A DNA stretch of 64,000 nucleotides from Chitinophagales bacterium (GTDB lineage Bacteria > Bacteroidota > Bacteroidia > Chitinophagales > UBA10324), in contig JACDDS010000002.1 in NCBI GenBank assembly GCA_013816805.1, forward strand, positions 199,530 to 263,529. Reading direction: 5' to 3'. Below are positions 17,204-25,180 of this stretch, piece by piece. The position numbers and the translations under genes were made by a program. The notes under the pieces were generated by a model. That model was not told the DNA's origin, ran no database searches, and saw nothing but the letters and a program-made list of their open reading frames with translations. Every line of letters begins with the position of its first letter. Position 1 is the stretch's first letter.

Positions 17204-18145
17204 ATGAAAAACTTTTTTCCTATTTTTTTTATTTGTATGACCGGTTATTTCATTTTTCCTTTCTTGCTATCTGCGCAATCGTATTCTCCCTTTCCTACGG
17301 AAAATGCAACATGGAACGTGACGGACGCTCATCTCGATATTTATGGATCTGATTATGCTTATAATTATTACAACTGGCTTTATCGCATCGAAGGAGACAC
17401 AATTATCGGAGGAAATAATTTCCATAAACTGTTTTCAGATATTCACAGCTACGTTATCCCCATAGGTGGAGACACTCTTAATTCTTTCTTTTCGTATCAT
17501 AATTATGCCGGAGCGTTTCGGGACGATGGATTTAAACATATCTACATTAGAATTCCTGTATTGAGTGATTCACTATTGTATGACTTCAATCTTTCCGTAG
17601 GAGATACAACTACCACCCTTGCTTACTATGAAGCAGTAGTTGACAGTATCGATTCAATATATGCCAACAATCACTGGTACGCACGGTTTATACTTCATGA
17701 ACTCTATGATGGTTGTCCGAACATTTCTTTAATGGAAGGCATTGGAACGTCATATGGTTTTATAAATGGTGTCGATTGTTTTGAAGGTCTTTCTGTTCTC
17801 AATTGTTTCTCTGAGAATGGAATTCAAATCTACGGAGATAGTACTATTGATTGCGATCATTTTGTTTGGACACAAACAGAAAATATTGCAAACACAAGTC
17901 AGTTAAGGATCTCCCCTAATCCCTTCACCACCTCCACCACCATCACCCTCACCAACTGCCTCACGCCATTCAGCGTGCAACTGTTTGATGAGTTGGGAAG
18001 AGAAGCGCCTCTGCAATTTCATTCCACGCAACAAGGTAGCCAAACCGTACTTACCATTGATCGTGGTGCATTACCGAGCGGGATGTATTTTCTTTCCATC
18101 ACTTCAATAGAAAAAAGAGAGGTGGTGAAGGTGATGGTGGAGTGA
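17204..18145 (+). CDS. secreted protein with T9SS type A sorting domain
   Basis: A 313-residue protein with a signal peptide (IFPFLLSAQS) and a C-terminal T9SS domain: LRISPNPFTTSTTITL begins it and LPSGMYFLSITS then VVKVMVE ends it. The sorting domain directs export across the outer membrane and attachment or release at the surface. The 200-residue body is rich in Asp, Tyr and Asn (NATWNVTDAHLDIYGSDYAYNYYNW, split as several motifs) and matches no enzyme family I recognise. A broken copy of its last 50 codons lies 760 bp downstream. The gene starts 22 bp after the MocR tail remnant. Confidence 0.8.
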   Translation: MKNFFPIFFICMTGYFIFPFLLSAQSYSPFPTENATWNVTDAHLDIYGSDYAYNYYNWLYRIEGDTIIGGNNFHKLFSDIHSYVIPIGGDTLNSFFSYHNYAGAFRDDGFKHIYIRIPVLSDSLLYDFNLSVGDTTTTLAYYEAVVDSIDSIYANNHWYARFILHELYDGCPNISLMEGIGTSYGFINGVDCFEGLSVLNCFSENGIQIYGDSTIDCDHFVWTQTENIANTSQLRISPNPFTTSTTITLTNCLTPFSVQLFDELGREAPLQFHSTQQGSQTVLTIDRGALPSGMYFLSITSIEKREVVKVMVE

Positions 18146-18170
18146 GAAGAAGCTTTTTAGTTTACACTCA

Positions 18171-18508
18171 ATGAAACTAACCGAGCAGTTTAAGTTATTG
18201 ATCGCAGATGAAAAGTTGATGAAGTATTTGCTTTCGGGAACGCAAACAAAAGCTACAGACAAAGCAAAGCTGTTTTCATTCTTCGGTTATCTACTGAGAA
18301 TGCTTCTGATCTTAATGATCAATTGACGGAAATAGCTACCGATTGTGAAGTGGAATCCATCAGCGAAAATGAGTATGTAATTTTTTATGTCGTTTCAAAT
18401 GAAATCAAAACTCCATCGGGAAAAATATTGCAATGCTAGACGGTTTGGCATGTGCTGGATAGAACTAACATAGCAAGATTAGTAATCGCTTATCCGAAAA
18501 AGAAATAA
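18171..18508 (+). pseudogene. broken DUF6883-family gene
   Basis: From the ATG at 18171 the frame reads MKLTEQFKLLIADEKLMKYLL, then DKAKLFSFFGY, and is lost at about 18288. Two bases on, a second frame continues with STENASDLNDQLTEIA and YVIFYVVSNEIKTPSGK. It meets an in-frame TAG at 18437, and then runs TVWHVLDRTNIARLVIAYPKKK to TAA at 18506. Assembled, this matches the pattern I know for DUF6883, a small family often encoded beside DUF4926, and the intact DUF4926 gene follows 10 bp later. One frameshift and one nonsense codon make the gene inactive unless they are sequence errors. Confidence 0.65.
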
Positions 18509-18518
18509 CTTTGATAGC

Positions 18519-18746
18519 ATGATCAGCGAATTAGAAACCGTAGCTCTTATAAATGACTTGCCGGAGGAAAACCTGAAAGCAGGAGATGTTGGTACGGTAG
18601 TTTCAGTTTACAAAAACGGAGAAGCTTACGATGTAGAGTTTGTTTCTACGGATGGAAATACAATTGCCTTAAAAACTTTAAAGCACGAAATGATTCGCCC
18701 TACATTTGGCAGAAAGGAAATTTTTCACGTCAGGGAAATACATTAG
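18519..18746 (+). CDS. DUF4926 domain protein, probable partner/immunity of DUF6883
   Basis: A 75-residue protein with the compact SH3-like DUF4926 pattern: VALINDLPEENLKAGDVGTVV then YDVEFVSTDGNTIALKTL. DUF4926 genes commonly follow DUF6883 genes, and the pair is suspected to be toxin-immunity or toxin-antitoxin like; the biochemical role is unknown to me. Here the DUF6883 gene just upstream is broken while this one is intact, which is the pattern expected if the small protein were protective or simply tolerated. The last ~12 residues extend past the usual domain end. Confidence 0.7.
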   Translation: MISELETVALINDLPEENLKAGDVGTVVSVYKNGEAYDVEFVSTDGNTIALKTLKHEMIRPTFGRKEIFHVREIH

Positions 18747-18906
18747 TTTTAAATTTATTACCAATTTCTCCAACATTTCACCACTATCACCTCACGACCT
18801 ACACCGCGCCATGTATCTCAATGGCCCTCATCCGTCGTTCAGACACCTTCTCTCCTCATCTGCTTTCGGCATCTTCAAACGAGAAGAGCAATGGAAGAAA
18901 TTCTTT

Positions 18907-19079
18907 TTGGGAAGAGAAGTGCCGCTGCAATTTCGCACCACGCAACAAGGCAGCCGCCTCGTACTCACCATTGATCGCGGCACATTGCAAGGTCATGCTG
19001 AGTGCATCGAAACAGGGATGTATTTTCTTTCCATCACTTCAAAAGAAAAAGAGAGGTGGTGAAATTAATGGTGCAGTGA
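18907..19079 (+). pseudogene. duplicated, broken T9SS sorting domain
   Basis: This segment repeats the 3' end of the T9SS gene (17993-18145): LGREVPLQFRTTQQGS and VLTIDRGTL correspond to LGREAPLQFHSTQQGS and VLTIDRGAL there. It differs by a ~24-nt insertion (18991-19013, containing CATGCTGA) before GMYFLSITS, and by one missing base in the A-run near 19050. The missing base turns VVKLMVQ into a premature stop. The stop of the original frame is TGA at 19077-19079. No body or signal peptide precedes it. It is a decayed duplicate. Confidence 0.8.
18991..19013. repeat. small inserted element with CATGCTGA core
   Basis: About 24 nt present in the broken sorting-domain copy but absent from the intact one. 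The sequence GGTCATGCTGAGTGCATCGA resembles short CATGCTGA-type palindromic elements dispersed in Bacteroidota intergenic regions, as also seen at 6792-6812. It marks insertion of such an element into dead coding sequence. Confidence 0.4.
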
Positions 19080-19092
19080 GTAGTTAATTATG

Positions 19093-19179
19093 CGGAGAGA
19101 GTGGGATTCGAACCCACGTTACCCTTGCGGGTAAAACGGTTTTCGAGACCGTCCCGTTCAACCACTCTGGCATCTCTCC
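19093..19179 (-). tRNA. tRNA-Ser(CGA)
   Basis: An 87-nt minus-strand tRNA with acceptor stem GGAGAGA/TCTCTCC, discriminator G, anticodon loop CTCGAAA (anticodon CGA, reading UCG), and a long variable arm of serine type (TTTTACCCGCAAGGGTAAC). The T arm contains GGGTTCGAATCCC. CCA is not encoded. It sits at the boundary between the gene graveyard and the DNA leading to the restriction operon, a position where mobile DNA often integrates. Confidence 0.97.
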
Positions 19180-19627
19180 ACCGCGAAAATATTAAAAGAT
19201 CCGCGCTTAAGTCTATTGTGCATTATAATGATCTTACCTAACCATTTTCTAAGTATACTTAGTGCCGGAGAAACCAGTTATCAATATATATGTGTCATAT
19301 GGCTGATACTTTTTATAACTTAAACAATAGCTTAAAATTACGGGAAGCATACTTGCCTCCAATTTTAAATATGTGCAATTAAATCGCGCTTCTTATCAAA
19401 CACTAATATGTTCTTTGTACTCGGTCCGTACCACAGTAGAGAAATACTGTAAGACTGTTTTGCTGATGGAGTTACACCTGCGGGATTTTAAATGGTAAGA
19501 ATAGTGGTGAATGATAAGGTTTGAAGGAAAACTTATTTAACAAGCAAAGTATTATTTCAAAAAATTCTGTTCAAGCCTGAAGGGTTGAAGATTTGGTACA
19601 TGAAATAGTAAATAAATTGTCATTGTT
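19180..19627. other. 448-bp region without a recognisable gene
   Basis: AT-rich DNA between the tRNA-Ser and the metalloprotease at the 3' end of the restriction operon. I found no open frame with family features, no hairpin with a clear T-tract and no integrase remnant. It may include the transcription end of the restriction operon and decayed coding sequence. Confidence 0.5.
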
Positions 19628-20350
19628 TTACGACATTACTTTTTCCAATTTGCTTTTCCACTTTTCCCAATCAGACATCATTTGAGATTGGAGATGAAAA
19701 AATGCATTGCTGTGATTGGCGAATTTTGTGTGACACAATTCGTGGATCAACACATATTCAATGCACCCTCGCGGAGCTTTGATCAATTCAGGATTCAAAA
19801 TAATTTTCCCTTTCACCGTGCAACTGCCCCATCGCTTTGGCATATTTCTTAATTGAATCTTCACTTCCTTCAAATCCTGACGGTGAAATAGTTTCTTACA
19901 TTCAGCAAAATACTTTTCAAATTTCTCGTTCGCATTTATTCTGTACCACTCATTCATGAGCTGTTTCACCTGCTTTTTGTTTTCTTTTTTTTTTGTGTAA
20001 ACAAAAATAAAGGCGCCTTTCATTTTTACCTCTTCCTTTTTCGATTCAACAAGCTTCAGGCGATATTGTCTTCCTAAGTATAAATGTGTTTCGCCTCCAA
20101 CATACCTTCGAGGTGGTGTCAATGGATGGAAAGAAAGAAAGTAACTCTGCTGCTTTATGATCCAGGGTGCTTTTTTCTTTACGAGTTCTTTTACCTTTTC
20201 ACTTGAAATGTGAAGTGGTGAAGTAACCAGAATTGATTGATCAGGTCTTACAGTAATGCCAATGGATTTTCTTTCCTTCAAGAAAGTGTTGTACACAATT
20301 TCGGTGGAACCAAAATGAAATTTATCTCTCTTAAGAACTTGTTCTTTCAT
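19628..20350 (-). CDS. YgjP-type (M48-like, DUF45) zinc metalloprotease
   Basis: About 240 residues. The zinc motif HELCH is at residues 203-207, followed by KFANHSNAFF, in which a later histidine is the usual third ligand. GRQYRLKL and PKRWGSCTVKGKIILNPEL are the conserved segments of the YgjP/WLM-like family (DUF45). Members are often encoded at the end of type I restriction operons in bacteria. The ATG at 20350 is chosen because it begins 1 nt after the hsdR stop; an ATG at 20380 would overlap hsdR. It is the last gene of the operon. Its substrate is unknown; a role in processing restriction subunits is only a guess. Confidence 0.85.
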   Translation of the reverse strand: MKEQVLKRDKFHFGSTEIVYNTFLKERKSIGITVRPDQSILVTSPLHISSEKVKELVKKKAPWIIKQQSYFLSFHPLTPPRRYVGGETHLYLGRQYRLKLVESKKEEVKMKGAFIFVYTKKKENKKQVKQLMNEWYRINANEKFEKYFAECKKLFHRQDLKEVKIQLRNMPKRWGSCTVKGKIILNPELIKAPRGCIEYVLIHELCHTKFANHSNAFFHLQSQMMSDWEKWKSKLEKVMS

Positions 20351-20351
20351 T

Positions 20352-23300
20352 TTATCTGTACCTGATTTTTGCAATTTCAATTACACGTTCTGCAATAGCA
20401 TCTATATGCTCATTAGTTAGTTCGAAATTGTACTTGCTTCGTATTTCGTAGAGTACATCACCAATTGCAATGTTCATTTGACCAATCACATTTGATTTAT
20501 TCTGCCAGTCAACCATTGGTTGTCCATTGTCAAATATTTTTTCGTGAATGGCTTCGTCAATTTCCAGTCCTGCATCCGCGGCAATTTCCTTTGATGTTAC
20601 TTCATCGCTAATTTTTTCTTTGATGATTTCCATAGTGATTCCGAAAAATGCCTGTGCTACTTCATGGTTTCTTAAGCTCGGAGGAATGTCTTCATTCGTG
20701 TGATTGATAATAGCATCCTGAATCTTTTGAGTTCGTGCTAAGTATTCCGCTTCGGAAATTCTTTTTTCTTCGTAAGCACGGATTGCTTCTTTGAGCATGT
20801 CAGAAAACTTTTTGTAGAAAGCAGGATCTTCTTCCCATTTTACATTGATGGTTTTTTGCGTTCTTGTTGCAATCGTGTCTGCTTTAGCTGCTGCCCCAAC
20901 TACCTTTTCTACTTCCTTCTGAAAATTTTCTTTGTCAAAAATGTTTACCAGCTCAGTGAGTTTGATCACCTGGTCTGAGGTGATGTGTGTGTCAATGAGT
21001 TTCTGTATTTGTTGTTCGTATTGCTTGTAGTCAATTTCATCTGAGTAACGTTGCCTCACTGCAATGCGCAACTGGAGGAAGAACTTTGCATCTTCCTTGT
21101 ATCGCTCTACTTGTTTCTCCGGTGTGTTTTTTTCAAACTCTATTGATGACAATGCTAATTTCAGGAGCCGTGCAAAGTTTGAGAGCTTGTCGTAAAACAT
21201 TGAACGAAGTGCTTCATCACGAAGCAATTCTTCGTAGGCGGCTTCATCATACTTGTTCTTGATTTCTTTGAAGATGTCCCAAAGCTCAGAATGAGCTTGC
21301 GGTAATTTTTTTATTTCCTCATTGATGTTAGTAATAGTTCCTATCAAATCTTCTTCGTCAAAGTCACTGAGTGCTTCATAGCTTGTCAATGCTTCATCGA
21401 GGTTTTTCAAGATGCCATAATAGTCAATGATGTAACCGTAATCTTTTCCCAGGTACACACGATTCACCCTTGCGATGGCTTGTAGTAACGTATGTTCCTT
21501 AAGCTCCTTTGTGATATAGAGGACAGTATTTCTTGGGGCATCAAATCCTGTGAGTAGCTTGTCAACAACAATGATGATTTCAGGTGTTTCACTTTTCTTG
21601 AAGCTGCTGATGATTCTGTCCTGATATTTTTTTGCACTTCCATATTTGTTCATCATCTTTTTCCAGAAGGCAACTACCTTGTCATTTGGCTCCTCAAATG
21701 CGTTATCACTTCCTTCCCGTTCATCGGGAGGAGAAAACAAAACTTCTGAAGTGACCAAATCAATTTCATCGAGAAAATTTTTGTACTTGAGTGCGGCAAC
21801 TTTTGATGGAGTAACCAATTGCCCTTTGAAACCTGTGTCTTTCCAGTTGTCGCGGAAATGCTTGCTAATGTCCCATGCAATGCAATAGAGTTTCTGATCT
21901 GCTTCATTGAGATGGTCGGCACGACTGAATTTCTTTTTCAATTCTGCTTTCTGATACGTAGTAAGCGGTTCAGAAATCATGTTGAAGTATGCATCAATGG
22001 GATTTTCATTTACGTTTTGTAGCGCATGTCTGCCTTCAAACAAGAGTGGCACGACTGCTTTATCTGAAACTGCTTCGATGATGGTGTAAGATGGTTCTAT
22101 GAGGCCTCCAAACTTAGCTGCTGTATTTCTTTCTCTCTTTATGAGCGGAGTTCCAGTGAATGCAATGAAACAGGCATTGGGAAAAACCTTTTGCATTTTG
22201 ATGTTGAATTGTCCGTACTGTGTGCGATGACCCTCATCCACCAACACAAAAATTTCTGTGGAAGTCAGTGTGTTGTTGATTTGCTTTACGGCTGCTTCAA
22301 ACTTGTTAATTACTGAAGTGACTATTGCTTCATGATACATTAACAGGCCCACCAAGCTTGTGTCATTATTCAATTTCTTCTGTTCATCTTCTGTAAGTGG
22401 TATGCCATCCAATTTCTTTTTCACTTCCTTAGAAATACCAATGGTCGCATTCTTCACCGGCTTGCCACACTTTTTGAAAGTATCTGTTATCTGATCATCA
22501 AGGTCCACCCGATCTGTTACGAGTACAATGCGCGGATTACGGATGTCTTTATCGAGCACAATCTGCTGTGCCATAAGCACCATGGTGAGTGATTTACCAC
22601 TTCCCTGTGTGTGCCATATCACTCCGCCTTTTCTTCTTTTGGTTCCGGGAGTTACACCTGGGATAAATGTTTTCACCCGCTGCAAGGTGCTCTTGACGGT
22701 GAAGTATTGCTGAAACCTGGCAATCTTTTTTTCACCTCCGTCGTAGATGATGTAGTTGAAAATCATTTCGAGCAGGCGCCCTGGACGGCAAAGGTTGAAC
22801 AGCATTTCATCCTGCGCCGTGTATCTGCGCTCCTGTTTTTCCAGTTCTTCAAAGTAGCTGCGAACGTATTTGAAGCGCCCGGCGAACAACATTTTTTTAT
22901 TTGCCTCACTAAGTGGAGTGTTTTTCAGGCGATGCAGCTTCACTTTGTATTGCTGCTCCTCTTCCTTACTGCTGAATTTTTCTTTCCATAAGCTCCAGAA
23001 TTTTTCTTCTGTACCTGTGGTTGCAAAGCGTGCATTGTTTACTGCCAATGCCATCAGCATTTGAGAATACACATAGAGAGAGCGAATGCCATCCTCCTGC
23101 TGGTTGCGCAAGCTTTGAGAGATTGCCTGCTCCAAAGAATCTTTGATGTCAGGGCGCTTGCATTCGATCACGACGATTGGAATGCCATTAATGAAGATGA
23201 TAATGTCAGGACGATAATGGTCAGGACTGAATGCGCGTAAAACCTGATATTCTTCTGTGACGTGGTACACATTTCTTTCGGGGTGTTCCCAATCAATGTA

Positions 23301-23663
23301 GCGCAGCGTGAAACTCTTTTTATCACCGTCAATGGCTTGCTCAAAACTTTTACCCATTGTAATGAGATCATACAAGTGCTGGCTCGCTGCCATGTAGCCA
23401 TCCTGCATGGGTAAATCTTTAAGTGATTGAATGGCGTGCTGAATGTTGCTGTCAGAAAATTTGTGAATGCCTCCTTTGTAATGGATGGTATTGATTTCAT
23501 TCAATGCTTTGCGCAAAATATTTTCAAGCAGCACAACGGAAGTTTTGTCTCGGCGTTCTTCCAATGCTTTTGCCTGAGACAAATACTGAAAGCCCATGTT
23601 CATGAGCAGTTGCAGTGCAGGTATCTGCGAGATGTGATCTTCTTTGAAAGATGGAGTGGTCAT
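20352..23663 (-). CDS. hsdR: type I restriction enzyme R subunit (nuclease-translocase)
   Basis: An 1,103-residue motor and nuclease subunit. The PD-(D/E)xK nuclease is near the N-terminus: PDIIIFINGIPIVVIECKRP with D153, E167 and K169. Helicase motifs follow: Walker A TQGSGKS near 352-358, DEGHR near 476-480, and AFTGTP near 501-506. A long C-terminal helical region binds the methylase core. With HsdM and HsdS it cleaves unmodified DNA after ATP-driven translocation. Length and motifs are complete, so the gene looks active. It starts 2 nt after the kinase stop and ends 1 nt before the metalloprotease start. Confidence 0.97.
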   Translation of the reverse strand: MTTPSFKEDHISQIPALQLLMNMGFQYLSQAKALEERRDKTSVVLLENILRKALNEINTIHYKGGIHKFSDSNIQHAIQSLKDLPMQDGYMAASQHLYDLITMGKSFEQAIDGDKKSFTLRYIDWEHPERNVYHVTEEYQVLRAFSPDHYRPDIIIFINGIPIVVIECKRPDIKDSLEQAISQSLRNQQEDGIRSLYVYSQMLMALAVNNARFATTGTEEKFWSLWKEKFSSKEEEQQYKVKLHRLKNTPLSEANKKMLFAGRFKYVRSYFEELEKQERRYTAQDEMLFNLCRPGRLLEMIFNYIIYDGGEKKIARFQQYFTVKSTLQRVKTFIPGVTPGTKRRKGGVIWHTQGSGKSLTMVLMAQQIVLDKDIRNPRIVLVTDRVDLDDQITDTFKKCGKPVKNATIGISKEVKKKLDGIPLTEDEQKKLNNDTSLVGLLMYHEAIVTSVINKFEAAVKQINNTLTSTEIFVLVDEGHRTQYGQFNIKMQKVFPNACFIAFTGTPLIKRERNTAAKFGGLIEPSYTIIEAVSDKAVVPLLFEGRHALQNVNENPIDAYFNMISEPLTTYQKAELKKKFSRADHLNEADQKLYCIAWDISKHFRDNWKDTGFKGQLVTPSKVAALKYKNFLDEIDLVTSEVLFSPPDEREGSDNAFEEPNDKVVAFWKKMMNKYGSAKKYQDRIISSFKKSETPEIIIVVDKLLTGFDAPRNTVLYITKELKEHTLLQAIARVNRVYLGKDYGYIIDYYGILKNLDEALTSYEALSDFDEEDLIGTITNINEEIKKLPQAHSELWDIFKEIKNKYDEAAYEELLRDEALRSMFYDKLSNFARLLKLALSSIEFEKNTPEKQVERYKEDAKFFLQLRIAVRQRYSDEIDYKQYEQQIQKLIDTHITSDQVIKLTELVNIFDKENFQKEVEKVVGAAAKADTIATRTQKTINVKWEEDPAFYKKFSDMLKEAIRAYEEKRISEAEYLARTQKIQDAIINHTNEDIPPSLRNHEVAQAFFGITMEIIKEKISDEVTSKEIAADAGLEIDEAIHEKIFDNGQPMVDWQNKSNVIGQMNIAIGDVLYEIRSKYNFELTNEHIDAIAERVIEIAKIRYR

Positions 23664-23665
23664 GA

Positions 23666-24757
23666 TTATTTATTCTTACAAATGCGTAGAATTGAAGTTA
23701 ATCTTCCATCGTGATTGTTATTTCGTCGCCATTGTTTACCATCAATTCTCTTCTCAACGGACCATCGACCCTGTGCATCTTTGTTGGCGCGATATTCAGA
23801 GTGCGTTCCGTGTATGATTAGCAATGTATCCCCTTGCTGCGAATAATCTGGGTAAGTGCGGATCAAGCCATGAACAGCTTGCAAAAACTCAGATGAATTT
23901 TTGAATCTCCTCGAATGATCAATTTGCAACGCCTTCGCGAGAACACGCTTGAATCCACCATCTAAATACTGAGGAAGAGTGTGAAGGTCAGCAAGAGTTC
24001 CTTTCAAAATCTGCTTCCCAATCATTCTATCAAACTCTTGCTGCTGTTGAGTTCCATCTCGTACAAGCGATAATTCACGGCGCTGTTTAGAAGTTAACCA
24101 GTCGTAAGGCGTGTTGATAGGGAAAAAACCACCCAGACTTTGAAATAAAATTAGTCCTACTTGATAGAGATCAGATTGAAAGTAATATTTGTTTTCTTCA
24201 ATTGATTCAGGCGGCAGATAGAAGCAAGTCGCTTTAGATGCATTCACAAAGTCCTTTTCTTCACTGATCTTCTTTACGGCTCCTAAATCAGCAATCACAG
24301 ACAACTTTACATCAAGTAAGACATTTGGAGGCTTTAGATCTCTATGTACGAGTTGATGTTTTGAATGAAGTTCTGTTACTCCCAGGAGAATATCCGCCGT
24401 AATTTCAAGTGCTCGACGGGAAGACAATCTACCTACCTCAATCTGTTGTTGGAGGTCACAAGACAATTTCGGAGTCACGAAGTATGCAAACGAAGGCGGT
24501 AAAAATTTGAGTTCATAAAGTCGAAGAATGTTTTTGTGAGAAATATGCCGAAGAATGACGGCTTCCTCTGAAGAATCGTAATCGGGTTTTGCCCAATAAA
24601 ACTTGTAAGCAACATCATCATTGAGCTTCAAGCGTCTTCCAAAATATACTTCTCCCATTTGACCGCGTCTGTGATATTGAGTGAACTCTACATCGTGATT
24701 ATTGCGGACAAAATTTCTAATTGGTTCCGGTGCATCCTCATCAAGAAGTTCTATCAT
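23666..24757 (-). CDS. Hanks-type Ser/Thr protein kinase within the restriction operon
   Basis: A 363-residue cytoplasmic kinase. The glycine loop RRGQMGEVYFG is at residues ~30-40, the ATP lysine is K52 (VAYKFYW), and the catalytic loop HRDLKPPN is at 138-145 with D140 and N145. DLG at 157-159 replaces DFG and carries D157. A helical lobe runs to ~290. The last ~70 residues (from LLIIHGTHSEYR, rich in Arg, Asn and Gly) do not belong to the kinase fold. There is no transmembrane segment or PASTA domain. It lies between the DUF3010-like gene (3-nt gap) and hsdR (2-nt gap), so it must be co-transcribed with the restriction genes. It may regulate the complex or act as an infection-activated effector. 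Confidence 0.88.
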   Translation of the reverse strand: MIELLDEDAPEPIRNFVRNNHDVEFTQYHRRGQMGEVYFGRRLKLNDDVAYKFYWAKPDYDSSEEAVILRHISHKNILRLYELKFLPPSFAYFVTPKLSCDLQQQIEVGRLSSRRALEITADILLGVTELHSKHQLVHRDLKPPNVLLDVKLSVIADLGAVKKISEEKDFVNASKATCFYLPPESIEENKYYFQSDLYQVGLILFQSLGGFFPINTPYDWLTSKQRRELSLVRDGTQQQQEFDRMIGKQILKGTLADLHTLPQYLDGGFKRVLAKALQIDHSRRFKNSSEFLQAVHGLIRTYPDYSQQGDTLLIIHGTHSEYRANKDAQGRWSVEKRIDGKQWRRNNNHDGRLTSILRICKNK

Positions 24758-24760
24758 CGA

Positions 24761-25180
24761 CTATGATTTTGTAATTAAATAGAAAGCGAGATTAAACGCG
24801 TGCTGCTGATAACTGTACTTAGGCTGAATAGGAGGTTGATGTTTCTTAAGGTAGGCTGTAACAGTTTGTGGAGCTATGAATCCAATCTCTATATCATCGT
24901 ACAGTTGAAAAACTCCTTCGAGTTTAAAGGATATTGGTGAAGGCTTCATTTTCGCCGGAGCATTTGGATTGCGATAAAGGATAGCAGCAATATCAGGTTT
25001 GATGGTATTGAGCGCAGCGATTACCTAGTCTCTGAACTGTCGAACCTGTGAACTGTCTTTGTGATTCTTTATTCCAAACTTACAAGACTGCTCAATTTGG
25101 TGCAACGAATCATCTTCACGTTGTTTAATAACTACAAGAATTGCCTCAGTGCTTACTATTTGTATTCCTAATGCTATCAT
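24761..25180 (-). pseudogene. DUF3010-like gene interrupted by an in-frame amber stop
   Basis: The start ATG at 25180 overlaps the hsdS stop (ATGA), so translation is coupled. The frame reads MIALGIQIVSTEAILVV, then GIKNHKDSSQVRQFRD, meets TAG at 25027-25025 (codon 52), and continues with VIAALNTIKPDIAAIL, SFKLEGVFQLYDD, GFIAPQTVTAYLKK and YQQHAFNLAFYLITKS to its proper stop. The joined 139-residue product fits the length and pattern of DUF3010 proteins as I remember them. An ATG at 24949 could restart translation of the last 62 residues. The single nonsense codon, with the rest well preserved, points to recent inactivation, a sequence error or suppression. Confidence 0.7.

Noticed and set aside
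24761-25180. Amber stop read as an amino acid (recoding)
   Set aside because: TAG ends several normal genes in the window, and no suppressor tRNA or special structure is visible, so recoding is not supported.
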